A DNA stretch of 64,000 bases, taken from the NCBI GenBank assembly GCA_028095005.1, contig CM051460.1:149663461-149727460 (forward strand). Reading direction: 5' to 3'. This document shows positions 46,345-58,640 of this stretch, in pieces. Both the position numbers and the translations under genes were made by a program. Every line of letters starts with the position of its first letter. Within the stretch, counting starts at the first letter, position 1. The notes under the pieces are model-generated. The model had not been told where the DNA came from, did no database searches, and was given only the letters and a program-made list of their open reading frames with translations. Source of the DNA: Rhynchospora pubera. Its lineage: Eukaryota > Streptophyta > Magnoliopsida > Poales > Cyperaceae.

Positions 46345-49300
46345 ACATGGTCGTACTTAAGCTATTTTGACACTTAATTAAGAGAAATTGGCTAATTAAC
46401 GGATTAGTAGAGATGATGCGTTTGTTTGCTGTCTGGAAATGGTATTTTCTGTGTTGTTTCGTGTTTTTCGCTTCGATAAGTTCTCTGGAAGTTTTTTCCA
46501 TCTACATGAAAGTTGTAGATCTGTGGATTTTGATTCTTTTGGCGTTAGATTCACAATTTTCTGAATTAGTATAGATTTATTGTGAATAAAATGGCGACAG
46601 TGCGCAGAACCAGTTTCTGCTCGTACTGTCCTGTTTGAATGGCTTGAAAGATTTATATTTTGAATATAAGTACCAGTGTTCTATGACTAGATTTAAAGAG
46701 GACTTGAAGCTCTTTCTGAGCATGTATAAATTGTTGCATGACTTGGATTAATTTGTGGGTTTTCAAGTATGAAAAGAAAGATCTTGTCAGATCCAGTTTG
46801 TTGAGCAAATCGATTGTTCTAATAAACTGTACCAACTGAGAACTCCTTTAAAAATTCTGTTTAAATAGAGTTGTTCTATTTTGAGTTAGGATTCCAGGAA
46901 AATTAATTTCATAATTTTTCGTGGAATTTTGGACCTTCAACTAGGTTAAAACATTTCGATCGACAGTCTGTTCCAGTACAGAATTTGTTGATTGTTTAGC
47001 ATGTAACTTAATATTATTGAACTGAACTTGGTTGTTTTCTTTTCATGAATGGATAGCCTGTAGTCTAAACAAGTTTTTCTATGTATATTGTATATATAAA
47101 AACTGGATAGAAGGTGGTCTAACAGACCAAATGGTTGAGAGGATAAGCTGAAAATCTCATAACGGTGTTTCGTGCACTTGTAAGAGATTTGTCATTTTTG
47201 ATTCTCCCAGATGGTTTAAGATCTCTTCTTGAAATTTTTACTGGTATTCACAACTATGATAAGGAGCTTAAGTAATTTATTTGAGAATTTTTGGAGACCG
47301 AAAACTGTTGTTTTTGTTGGATTCCATTAGTTACGTTTTTTAATAAATTACTGTTTTTCTAAGTATTCAAATTAGTTGAAAACAATTAGAAAACTCCTTG
47401 TTTGATCTCCTTTCAGTTATGGGATGTTGAAAGAACTTTCTAAAGGAATTTAAACAAGTTTTGTTGTTTAAAATTGAGAATTTGTACACGGAATTTACTT
47501 ATGGCAAACAAATCGCAAAGATGCTTGAAAATCGTTAATTGGAAACAAAGTGCTTGTATGTGCTAACTTTGTTTTGTAGGTGGATAGTGGGTTTAGTATG
47601 GCTCAAGACTCAATGCCTTGTGGTTGTATTTGAATGCATGTGTGAATGTTTGTAATGCGGCCTTTGGTGCCATTAATTAATTAATTTGTTGATTAATTTT
47701 TTATGTAACTTGTGAGGCTTGCATGCCCCTAAGGTTAGGATGGGAATAGGATGTTTTCACATGTATTTTGTACCTTTATTTTATATAGGATTTAGATCCT
47801 TATAGAATTTAGTGGGAAGGGACAAGGATTAGATTAGTTTTGCTCCATGGACGATGTGGCGAAACTAATGCAAGCGGGAGCCATACAAACCCACAACTAT
47901 GAGATGCTTATATGTGATTGCTTGTGATTGCTATGAATTGTCATAGGCTAGGTATGGGTGTATGCTTACACGACCACCAAACAAGTGTCATATGATTGAT
48001 AGTCCCAACTAAAACTCGATTAAGTTAAATCGCCCTCCTTCTCTCTATCCCCTTCACGCCGATTGTCACTCATGGCGCGGTCCGCCCAAGCGGACGTCAT
48101 GATTGCCAATTCGGTAGTCGGGGTGCAAATAGCTAAGATTTGCAAGGAGCAAATAGTGAGAGGTTACTTTTCGATGGACCCAACTAGAGTTTGGACATCG
48201 GGGCGAAGTTTGTAAATATACTTAGATATTCACAAACCAAGAATCATATGGAACGATATGATTGGTTGGAGAACCTACCTTGTCTAATTAAGTAGGGTGA
48301 CGTGCCATAGCAGGCTCTACTTGATGAAAACCGGGATCTTGGAAAACCAACTACATTTGGGACATTAAATAAATGTAGTGGGAGTTTTATTTGTTATAAA
48401 TAAAACAATTGCATAAACTAATTGACCTTAAATTGGTTTTGTTATAGATGTTAAAATTGTTAATTTTGTTGCGATCAATCTTTGAAAATTAACAAACTCG
48501 TTTCTAAAAGTATTTACTTAAAGAAGTAATACCGATTCCTAAGACACGATCTTAGTGAAGAGAAATTTGAGTATGTCAATTCCCAAAAACTTTCTTCAAA
48601 CTACCCGAATGTAGCAACGCGATGATTGATTGACTTTTTGCGAAAAGTTATTCAATAAAGCGTATTGCTAATATCCTCATTTGAAATTTCTAGACCTTTG
48701 AATTAGCAAATTCAGATGGACTAGATTTAACTCGTACGCTCTTATCCACTTACTCAAGAAAGTGTTCTTGGAGAAAGTAGATATTAACTCCATCATTTAT
48801 GATCGAGTATAAAGAGTATGAGTTGACAAAGAGATTCTTTTATACATGAACGTTTCATTGGCTTACAAATCGAAAGATTTAAGTAGCTAATTGATAACTA
48901 GAGATATTGATCTCCGATATCAAGGATTATTGATATTGTCATATGATCTCTTTGAAATTATAAAGGATATAATGTTACCTTCTTCGCACACTTGTTGATG
49001 CAAAAAGGTAATTGGTTTAGTATTCAAGAAATACTTCGCCAAGGTGAGTTGAAATTTCGAGACTCTTGATTGTGATTATGTATCACATGAGATGTTTCAT
49101 TTGCCGTTTATTGGAGGCATTTTGAAAGGTTGTCCGAAATACCATGATTGTAATGCTTTAATCCTAAAGTGTATTTGTCGTTCAAATTATCTCACTATCT
49201 CTAATTTACACTAGTAACTTGATACTAGTTCATATGCTCGCATTTGACGAAATGTGTTAGCAATGAAGAATAAGAGAATGTTCGAGAGATGTAAAGTAAA

Positions 49301-52300
49301 CTCCGTATAGGCAATGACTTGTTCGTCTAAGTCATTACCATTGAATACGTAGAGTTATCTTTATTAAGAGTTTGTTTAGGAATTGAAGGTTGCATACCTT
49401 AATCCTAACTTCTCAAAACATCTCCACTTCATATTCGATGAAATGGATGATTATGTTTAATAAAAGACAAGTTCTTTTATTCTGGATTTGTTTATATTTC
49501 ATGCATCTTGATTGAATTTGCTTGAAATAGATAAGCAAGTTTTGAATGAAAAAATAGGATGCATAAGATTTGACATAAAGTATTTGACTTTCATGTTATA
49601 TATAACCGCTTAGTCACATACATAAACGAGAATCGCATTATGAGAGTCTCCGTAACGTAGAGCTCGTAATTCAATTCGATTTCAAATCGATTGATATGCG
49701 AATCATGTTTATTAAATGACAAAAGCGCCTTTAACCTATGAAGGTTTAAGGACAAGTGAATTAATTAGGACTTATACATATCGATGTATAAAGACCTATA
49801 AGTGCTTGTGTAATGAAAGGTTGTTGATACTTTACTACTTAACCAACGATCATTGTAGATATTAACATATCTATTTGATAAGGTATAAGTATGAACCTTT
49901 TGACTAGTTCAAAGGAGTTCAAGTGTAAAGTTGAAAGACCGTTCAAGAGAAAGAAAAAGTCTTATAATTAATCATGGTAAATAGTTAAGTCACATGATTT
50001 GAAATATTATCTAAAGAGTATGAAAGTGGTTTCACAACTCGCTCCATGAGGAATAATATGTCCAAGAATGGAGGTATCGAACAATATTTCGTATAGTTCG
50101 ATCGGTAATAAATCAAATTGACTTATTCGACTCGTATTAGGAAATTATGTTTGAGGACAATATTGTTCACACTGAATAATGTTCCATCGAAGTCTATTGA
50201 GGAAGATATCTTACGAGATTTTGATCTCTAAGTATAATGCTTCTTAAGATTTGGTGTTGAGAAGCTTATTTCAAGTATTGTTGACTTGTAAGCTTAAACC
50301 AAATAAGACACTATATATTTGTAGGATGCTTTATATTAAAAGACACTACTTCCACGAATATGATAAGAACAAAGTAGTTGTTGCTGATCATAATGTAGTC
50401 TTGATGAATTGAAATTCTCAAGAAGTAGTGGGAGTAAAGTGAGCATTAAAATAGTTTATGCGTCACTACAAGAAGTACTCTTATGGGAAACTTGTCACTC
50501 CATACATGGTACTTAGTGGGAGTTGAGCGAAACTTCATTCACAAGTTGTTTTGAAAGAAGTTTAATAGTATGCTCCTTCTAATGAGGACTCAACCATCTC
50601 ACGAGTTGATGATGTTTGAGAAACTCATGAAATATATGAGGAGTCAAGAACTCATTCAACAAATCGTTGTGGAAGAAGTTCATGAACCTCAAGTACCAAT
50701 CCTACAAAAGATCAACGAGAGCTGATTTCCTAAGCCGTTTGGTGCATAGGTTGTCACAACATTCTCGTACTTAGCATATGAGAATCCGTTGATAAACAAA
50801 GAAACGATGGAAGGATCCGATTCCACATATATAGTTTGAATTCATATGATCTTTAAAGAGCAATCCATGTATAACAACAAGGTATAGACCTTGGTTGATG
50901 TTCATGAAGGAGCAATCCATCAAGAACGCTTAGATCTTCAAAAGGAAAGATCGACATGGATAACAAATCGACTATGTACAAAGTGCGGCTTCTCGCTTGT
51001 AGCTATGTCTAAGTCGATGGCTAGTTGACTACGTACAAATAACAACTTCTTGCTTGTGGCTATGTATAAGTCAATAAAGATCATTCTAGCAATAGTTGTA
51101 TTTCATATATGTCGATATATGGAAAAACACATAAAACCGCCTTCTTCGTATGAATGAAGGAAGATGTTGTGCATTTGACACAAATCGAGGTTTATGTATT
51201 GCTAAAAACATACGCATGCTTCAAGGATCCATTAATGGATTAAAGCAAGTGTTGTGGAGATTGGAATAAAAATTTTGACAAGGAAGTCAAGGAGTTGAAC
51301 TTCGTCAAAAAGTATCTTGTATAAATAAGATATTCAGTGGGAGCATAATTGTATTATTTGTATTGTTCAAGATAACAATTCATTAATTGGGAATAACATT
51401 AAGAAAAATGAATATTGTCAAGATCTCTTTGGAGAATGCTTTCTCAAATGAGAACTTGGGCGAAATCACCTGATCCTAGGAAACAAATCTATGAAGATAG
51501 ATTATGATGGATGTTAGGTTTGAGCAAATATGCATATATTGACGAAGTGTTCTAGAAACACGAAAGTTACACTCCAAGAAAGGATGTCTAACTGTACGTC
51601 ACATGGCATGACTTGAGTGTTTAACTCGGTCTATTGCAACTCAATTCAAGAAAGTGCATGAAATAGTTCAAGCATTCTTTCATTGTGAGTTTCATTTTGT
51701 ATGCCATATTTATGCATATGCCCCAATGTGTAATATCCAAATGATATGACAAACAGTTGTCAAATGGATATAAGAGAGACACATTTGGACGATAATCAAG
51801 GATATCCTCGAGTATCTTATGAGAAAGAGTGATATAATGTTTCATCTCTTAAGATGAAAGAAATCTCGTGTAAGTTGTTACACTGATAAAAGTTTTTCAA
51901 AGGATTGATGTAATCACGATTGAGCTACATATTTTGCTTAAAAGGTGGTGTTGTAAGTTTAGAAAGTGTTCTAAATGGAATATTACAACCGTTTCCGTCA
52001 CCAAAGTAAAATACATAGCAACTTGTGAAGCAATAAAAGAAATTTATTTTGGATCGAGTTCTTAGTCGAGTTATTATGGTTCTATGCATCTCGAACCATT
52101 ACTTACTCCTAAAGAACCCAATATTACATTGGAGATTCAAATATGATCTATAACGATATCACTTGATATCATATGATGATGATCAAGAACATATATATAG
52201 TAGTAGTATATATATATATAGGGTCAAATAAAATTGGACAAGTTCGCGAACACAGTGAACACTCTGACTAGACCTCTACCTTGAGCAGTATACGAGATGC

Positions 52301-52448
52301 ACTTATGCATCCATACGTGGTGGACGTATGAGTAACTAGCCTTAAGCGTATTATTTATTTTGAGGTCCGAGACATGTATATATGTAGATATATGACATCG
52401 TTCTCAATTCTTCGTTGGCTAGAAGTCACTACTGATTGACTCTAGGCC

Positions 52449-52458
52449 AAGTGGGAGA
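52449..52458 (+). promoter_or_regulatory. Polypurine tract
   Basis: AAGTGGGAGA immediately before the 3' LTR, the typical plus-strand primer of plant Copia elements. Confidence 0.9.
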
Positions 52459-52459
52459 T

Positions 52460-54219
52460 TGTTGGAGTTATGTCCTAGAAGTCAATAATTTAATGACTTA
52501 ATTATTAGTTTATGTTATGGATGATATTTTATCATCTGTTCCTAGGTTTATTATTGACAGATCATTCAGGTTGAGAATCTGAATTGTAGATCTCTGTGGA
52601 TCATTATTTAGAATGACAATAATAAATCTAAACGGTCCATAATCTTGATAATTAACAAGGAACATTAATTATCATATAAGATTAGTATGCAAGTTAAGTG
52701 ATGATTAAGTTCTACTAATCATAGGTAAAGAGTTACCAACTTAATTGCATATGTATATGTTATGGAACATAGTACAGGACTTGACCCAACGAAATAAACA
52801 TATGGATTGTGTTATGTGTCATTGTTTATTTCGTTATGATTTTGGTTCTAAGTTTGAGATGATTATCTTTTCCACATGAGGATAGGTTCTATAAATCTCG
52901 TCTACCGCTGATTCCCGTTAAGGGCTGCTATACGGACTTGATTTATGTTCTCTTGAATTGTGCGGGGAAAAGCTAATCATCAAGAAAACCGTATGTCCCT
53001 CATTAATTCACTTAGTGAGTGACGATATCTGTTTGGGCCCCTTGATGGAGTTGGATCGTATGCGCGCAACTAAGCGATCAACTCTAGATCAAGAAACGTA
53101 TAATCTGCAAGAATGACACATTCCTATCTTGGATTATACGATGATATCGTGAGACATAAGAATCAAAATAGAGAAACATATTTATTCTCTTATGCAGGAT
53201 TGAAATATTGTAGCAGTACACTATTTATGCGAATTGGGAATCATAACGTGTTGCTAGATACCACTTATGATTATTGGAATTAAATAACGATTTAATTCCA
53301 TGGCCAACATAGCATAAATCCTCAAAGGGTCACACAAATAGGACATTAATCACACAGTGCATTATTTATTTATTCACAGCAGTAAGTTCTGTGGAAATAT
53401 GATAAGATTGATTAATTAATTATATACCGTTGCGAACCGTTATAATTAATTAAGTCAATGGATCATATAGAAATAAATTAATGCATTAACTAATCCTAAA
53501 ATAATTATTAATGAGTTAATAATTAATTTAGTTCAACACTTATCAATATAAATGGTTATATTGATTAATTGGGCCGTTATTCAAATAGCAAATATATAGC
53601 CCAATTAAAGAGCAAAGTTGATGGACCTTAATTATATGAATTAATGGTCCAAATGAAGGGGTTAAATGGCCCATAAAGGCCCATTTCGTGGCTGCCCAAT
53701 ATGGTGGTAGGTGGGATGGCATAGTTGTAATTATGCAAGAGGTCAATTAGGTTTTGTGCTCTATATAAGGACCACTTATGAGAGCCTCCACCCAGCTTTC
53801 TCTCTCCTCTCTTCCTCCCATTCTAGGCCGCCACCTTCCTCTTCTCTCCCTCTTATTTGCTCATGTGTTGAGCTATTTTCTCTCCACTAAATCAAGGTTG
53901 TTGATTGATGCAAGAGAGAAAACCATAGGGATTAGGTTTGTTCTTTGGGTATGCTAGCACGTACCTTGTAGAACGTGATTAATCCTCCTTGGTGGACTCG
54001 AGGGCGGTTACGAGACGTGGTGGAGACGGTGGAGAAGGCACGCCATCGATTCCCATGCCTTGGTCGAGCCCCGCGAATACGATTTCGCGGGAGGTATCGA
54101 TTTCTCCTCTTTCTCTTTGTGTCTATTGCTTAAAGTACTAGATCTCGTGTTGCTTGTGTTTTAATTGGATTAATTAAGGGTAATTAGTCACAAAATTAAA
54201 ATTGAGCAATTTCCTAACA
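52460..54219 (+). repeat. 3' LTR
   Basis: Same length as the 5' LTR and differing at about six sites by eye (for example GAGGATCTG/GAGAATCTG, TTACGTTC/TTATGTTC, ATTCTTATC/ATTCCTATC). Confidence 0.95.
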
Positions 54220-54757
54220 ATATACTCATAAGAGGGCAACGTGTCATTGTCATCTACTTTTGGTATGAACAAATTCAAATTGCAATTTTTTTTTTGATTT
54301 ATTTTGAGTGGTTCATTTATTTTTGAGTGGTTCTTTTGATGTACGTATTTTGAGTGGTTCAATGTTCCTATAAATTCAGCCCCACCTAAATATTATTCCT
54401 AGATCCGCCACTGAGTAGCCCATATGCCACCTCCTTGCACAATATCTAAGCAGTGAGAGAATACTTTATTGACTTTACCAGCAGAAGCCAACTGTGATAG
54501 TAAAGAAGAATTTAATTGACCAAAACCAAGAATTCCATCAAGCGCTTCAGTAGAGGAACCCTAATCGCCTCCTTGTTGTGCACCGCACCTGTTCATGTAG
54601 AAAGAGGTTGTGACAACCAATGATTATGTTACTTTAAGTACTATGATATGTTGATCCAATATGAAAGTTGACATCTGCCCCTCTTTTTTTTTTTTTGTTT
54701 GGCAATAATTTTGTGATTATTTGTAAAATTAAGAAAACTGGCACATAATAAGATTAT

Positions 54758-55440
54758 ACTTTTTACAACAGAGGATAAGACTTTGTATTGAAAATTTGAA
54801 ATAAAAAATTAAAAAAGGTGGAGGTTAAAGGAACGGGGAGGGGGCACACTAGGTGTGTACGGGCCTCCCATGGCACACAAGGTATGTGCCGAAGCACACT
54901 AGATGTGTGCCGGACGAAGAGGTCCGGATCAAGGTTCTAGGTGCCACCGAAGCGGCGATTGCTGCTGTGTGTTGCGCATATTTAAGGCGCTAAACATTCT
55001 CTTAGCCCAACGCTGTGGGATATATGCCGAAATGAAAAATTAAAGAAACCGGACGCTGCCGCTGCGCAATCACGTCAATCACTGATCAAATCCAACTTTT
55101 AATCACGACCTTCCTTTCTTTAGAAATTAGAATTGTCATGTGATGTCTTCTCCGTTTCTAATCAATCACGCTGCCATCTCCTCTCCTTCTCCGATCAATC
55201 ACACATTCGCACTGCTCTCTCCTCTGCTTCTCCAATCAATCACGCTACTCTTTCCTTTCCTCTTCTCTTCCTTTTCCGATCAATCACCCTACCCTTTCCT
55301 TTCCTCTTCTTTCTTTCAATAACAGTATAACACCATCCATGCGGCGGCCCCATCTCCATGTCTTTTCCGATAATTATCACCACCACTACGGCGCTACCTC
55401 ACAGTCCCACTTCTCTCCCCTTTTCCTCCTTCCCTCCCTA
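54758..55440 (+). pseudogene. Diverged PYRR head (head 3)
   Basis: It begins TTTTTACAACAGAGGATAAG like 20549, continues through the 124-bp palindromic segment (54835-54958) with very few changes, then diverges strongly through the leader. A start-like ATGCGGCGGCCCCATCTCCA near 55339 and CACCACCACTACGGCG echo the PYRR transit-peptide region. It ends in CT-rich DNA before a Copia fragment. Two short overlapping frames at 55133-55330 are low-complexity and not genes. No PYRR catalytic sequence follows. Confidence 0.75.
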
Positions 55441-55445
55441 CTCTC

Positions 55446-55599
55446 TTTCAACTTGATGTCAATAACGCCTTCTTAGATGGTGAGTTGACAGAGGAGGTAT
55501 ACATGCATGTACCACCTGGATATTAGGTTGACGACCAACATAATCAACATTTAGTCCGTCGACTAAATAAATCTTTGTATGGGCTCAAGCAAGCATATA
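55446..55599 (+). mobile_element. Copia reverse-transcriptase fragment (154 bp)
   Basis: The frame reads QLDVNNAFLDGELTEEVYM, PPGY, a TAG, then LVRRLNKSLYGLKQA, the conserved second block of Copia reverse transcriptase. It is from a different lineage than the 44572 element and is flanked directly by PYRR-head and protease sequence. Confidence 0.85.
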
Positions 55600-55609
55600 A
55601 GCCAGTAAA

Positions 55610-56290
55610 TATAAGAACAAGTGAACAACATATAAGAACAACATATAAGCCATATAAATATAACAATATTCACAAAATATGGAAAAATTACAGCCCTACT
55701 TTAAAAAAAATGTCAAATACTGGTCAGATCAAACAATAAGCTGAAAAATTAAGCCAACTAATTCAATGCAAAGCTTGCCTAAGTTAACCTACCTGATGCT
55801 CAAGAAGAGCATAATTTTAGCCTCAATTTGATTCAGTTTAGCCTAATTAGCCAATCAAACAGATAAATTCAAAGAAGAATCACGCACTGGTCAGGTACAA
55901 AGGGGTAGTTTTCATTTTGGGCTGTTCCACATCTCCAATAGCCCATATGCCACCTCCTTGCACAGTATCTAAGCAGTGAGAGAATACTTTCTTGACTTTA
56001 CCAGCAGAAGCCAGCTGTGAATTGAAAGTAAAGAAGAATTTGATTGACCAAAACCAAGAATTTCATCAAGCGCTTCACTAGAGGAACCCAAATCGCCACC
56101 TTGTCGTGCACCGCAGCTCTTCATGTAGAAAGAGGTTGTGACAACCAATGATTATGTTGTTTTAAGTACTATGATGTGTTGATCCAATATGAAAGTTGGC
56201 ATCTGCTCCTTTTTTTTTTTTGTTTGGCAATAGTTTTGTTATTATTTGTAAAGATTATAAGAAAACTGGCGCATAATAAGATTATATATT
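55610..56290 (-). pseudogene. Aspartic protease fragment (copy B), with unfilled hAT site
   Basis: One exon (56116-55888, minus) with intron on both sides, closely matching copy A. It reads GGDLGSSSEALDEILGFGQS, so it keeps the Leu codon that is TAG in copy A. A 5-bp insertion (ATTCA) after LLS and a one-base loss in CCCTTTG-TACC break the frame. The sequence AATAGCCCATATG at about 55949 is continuous where copy A holds the 11-kb insertion. Confidence 0.82.
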
Positions 56291-57941
56291 CACAACAAAA
56301 TCAACCAAAGATGATTATTTTAAGAATAACAAATATCGCCAAACATAGTGAGGTACACATAAACTATAATTTTTCTAAATTATGCTTCCCCTGGTTCATT
56401 ATGAGAAAGTGGAGAATGATATTTAACTAGTGTGGGCTTGTGCGTTGCGCCAAATTTTTTATATATATTTTTTCATTTTATTCATTCAAGTGATCATATC
56501 AAATATTTGCCTTGCGCGATAATTTTTACCATGATATATATACAATAGTACAATATCTTAAGGATACACTTAAATTTCAAACGAAAATACAATAATTAAA
56601 TTTTTTGCAACATAATCTATGTATGATATTTGAAGGTCTGTCATAATATGTGTGACATTTTTTATATTTCATTGATTGTGTATGATATATATATTTTAAA
56701 ATCCCTAAAATATATTTTTCTAATTACATAAACAAAACACACATGATTAAAACAATATTATAAAAATTTGAAAGTGAAAAAAAATGAAAAAATTTTGTAT
56801 CACTGAATTCTATTTGGTTTTGCTATAATGTATATTAAATTTGATTAAAAAAATAAACTCATCTAGATAGCGGATTAATTTTGTTACTAAAGTAATAATT
56901 TTTATTTATAAAATTTGAAGGTTCTTAATTAACCTTCCTCTAGTAAAACATATTTTAGTAATTTTAATTAATTATTCACGCATTTAACGATTCCATTGAA
57001 AAATTGTCTACCTCTGAGGCTCTGACGATGTAAGCTCGATGTAATTAATTATTTTATGCAATTACATGTTTTGGGCTACACGTTAGTGGGATTTACATGT
57101 CTGGTCAGAAAACTGATCAAATAATTTGGAAACTAAATATAATTTTGAATTTCACAGATAAAAAATTGTTTGGTAAATTGCACAATTTAAAATATATTTA
57201 GTTTTCAAATTCCGCTGAGTGGAACGGCCTTTAGTAAATTGCACAATTTAGATTATTTTGACAGACGAACCAAAGCAGCTGGATCAAACGGCCACGATAC
57301 ACACAAAGCAAACGGACGACGAGGATCATTTACTGTCCGAACAACTGTAGATCAACGGTCGGTCAATGGTCAAAAGCATGCGGAGCTTAATATATGTATC
57401 TGATCTGATGTATAATATATGTATCTGATGTTTGAAGGGAAAAATATATAAAAAGACATTTTATAATCAAACTTCATCAAATGAAAAAATTTGAGATTTT
57501 CAATATATGTTTCAACAAATATATTAGAAAGGTTTGCTATTTATTATGGATCGAACTGTTTGTCTCGTGAACGGGAAAATACAAAATAAGTAAAATAAAT
57601 TTAAGAAAGTGTAAAATTAAATTTGATTAACAGGGAATAATCGAAGCGTCTTAAATTAATTATTTGACAATAGCACTCCAAAAAGTAAAACCTAAACCAT
57701 GTCATGTAATTTAAGGGGCTAATCTTAGTAAGAAAGATGAACAATACAAAGCAAACTAGACGAGAAGAAACACGAGGAACTAAATGCCACACAAAACAAA
57801 TTAAAGGTACATTATTTATGGCGTCAAATTATTTGAGTGATATCTAGCACTGTGAAAGTGCAGCAGCAATCAAAGGTACATTATATATAATAGCATCAAA
57901 TTTGAAGGGCAGCAGATAACGAAATATAAATTAATTAATTT
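56291..57941. other. AT-rich intergenic DNA with a possible Helitron 3' end
   Basis: No gene. Near 56427-56455 the minus strand reads GGCGCAACGCACAAGCCCAC then ACTAGT, resembling a weathered Helitron hairpin and CTAG end, but the matching 5' end is not found. 57240-57380 is slightly more GC-rich, without a recognisable frame. Confidence 0.35.
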
Positions 57942-58256
57942 TCAGCTACATTCTTTCGGCACGGCGAGTTTGCATTTCCCGGGAAGCTTCACCGCGAGGT
58001 CTGGCTTGATACCCCACTTCTTCAAGTCAGGCGAGTTTCTATAGCTGCAAAGGCACGGTAGATCGGCTTTCTTCAGGGCCTTGCAGCAGTCGGGGGTTGG
58101 ATACTCCGCTGGCTTATTGCCGGAGATGGCCGGCAGACAGGAAATGAGGCTTGCTTCATCTACCTTGCAGTCTTTGTCGGCTCGTGCCTCGCCGGTCAAG
58201 AGAAGAACAATGATGCATGCTAGGGCTATAGCTTGGGTTTGGAGCTTGGTGTCCAT
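57942..58256 (-). CDS. DIR1-like non-specific lipid-transfer protein (104 aa)
   Basis: A small secreted lipid carrier. Relatives such as DIR1 bind lysolipids in the apoplast and act in systemic acquired resistance; the substrate here is not known. The start ATG (58254-58256, minus) gives MDTKLQTQAIALACIIVLLL, a signal peptide ending about Ala26. An upstream in-frame ATG at 58307 would spoil the signal peptide and lies nearly on the TATA box, so the internal start is preferred. The mature part has the eight-cysteine motif C-X9-C-X16-CC-X9-C-X1-C-X24-C-X7-C beginning at Cys30, with LPCLCSYRNSP in the middle, the spacing of DIR1-type proteins. No intron. Length is normal for the family. The gene is much more GC-rich than its AT-rich surroundings. 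Confidence 0.9.
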   Translation of the reverse strand: MDTKLQTQAIALACIIVLLLTGEARADKDCKVDEASLISCLPAISGNKPAEYPTPDCCKALKKADLPCLCSYRNSPDLKKWGIKPDLAVKLPGKCKLAVPKECS

Positions 58257-58314
58257 GGTTAGTTGGTCTGAGACTTGGATGATGATTCCTTGGAGTTGGA
58301 GGGACACTGGGGGT

Positions 58315-58326
58315 CGGTATAAATAG
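58315..58326 (-). promoter_or_regulatory. TATA box of the lipid-transfer gene
   Basis: The minus strand reads CTCTATTTATACC about 60-70 nt before the chosen ATG, leaving room for a leader of about 30-40 nt. Confidence 0.65.
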
Positions 58327-58640
58327 AGAGGTAAATGGAGGTTATTATTTATTTTGTTCGGTCATTTTCCTTTTACTTTTTGTTCCTTTTTTTTCACCTA
58401 TGCCATTTGATTCAAATAAGTTTGTGCAAATCAGCGATCTCTTTTGTAGTTTTTTGCACAAATTAACATACTAATTAAAATAGGTGTATTAATTGCGGAA
58501 CGCATGAACATTTTAGATAACTAAGAAGAAAAAACATTATATGATAGAATTGACAACAAAAAACTTGTACATAAAATCGTCAATCTTTGATTAATTATTC
58601 AAAAAATTCAGAGATAATTAATTAGTTAGTTATTCCTAAC

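Larger units (their letters stand above)
44572..54219 (+). mobile_element. Copia-type LTR retrotransposon, young LTRs but decayed interior (9.6 kb)
   Basis: Bounded by a 5-bp duplication ATATA (44567-44571 and 54220-54224). The LTRs at 44572-46331 and 52460-54219 are each 1760 bp, TG...CA, with about six mismatches. Interior 46332-52459: initiator-Met-tRNA-type primer site at 46333, purine tract at 52449. No frame exceeds about 75 codons on either strand. Scattered pol relics occur in the right order: reverse-transcriptase-like pieces near 50850-51300, LGLSKYAYIDEVF near 51510, and an RNase H end YIATCEAIKEI near 52010. It sits inside the hAT element. Confidence 0.93.
43305..54413. mobile_element. 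hAT element (about 1.46 kb) interrupted by a Copia-type element
   Basis: The termini CAGGGCGGGATCC and (inverted) CAGTGGCGGATCTAGG flank it, with a perfect 8-bp duplication AGTAGCCC at 43297-43304 and 54414-54421. The protease copy at 55888-56116 carries the uninterrupted sequence CTCCAATAGCCCATATG at the same place, giving an empty-site proof. Removing the nested element leaves about 1456 bp. A GC-rich leader-like region (43550-43850) precedes a splice-like GAG|GTAATATT, then the transposase relic at 44232. Confidence 0.92.
40478..54588 (-). pseudogene. Aspartic protease (A1 family, aspartic proteinase 36-like) pseudogene, split by transposons (copy A)
   Basis: Minus-strand exons: 54588-54414 plus 43304-43247 (one exon split by the hAT), 42796-42634, 41461-41371, 41221-about 41149, 41105-41034 and 40625-40478. 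They read, in order, ALDGILGFGQLNSSLLSQLA; the second catalytic motif DSGTTLTYLPEAAYK (about 42679-42693); DGFPEVVFSFESSLTLQVYP; FQNGCLQSKDGRD; VVYDLENQVIGWTNYN; and a hydrophobic tail LLSLIIVFMFMFS, as in GPI-anchored members. Lesions: TAG for Leu after GGD (54561-54563), TAG for Leu after LSNK, a frameshift after IKVK in the last exon, a probably damaged donor near 41149, and the 11-kb insertion. The 5' exons with the first catalytic Asp are absent. Family members are secreted endopeptidases; this copy cannot be active. Confidence 0.85.

Noticed and set aside
57942..58307. Longer lipid-transfer start at 58307
   Set aside because: It would place 17 mostly polar residues before the signal peptide and begins almost at the TATA box. 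The ATG at 58256 gives a normal secreted protein.
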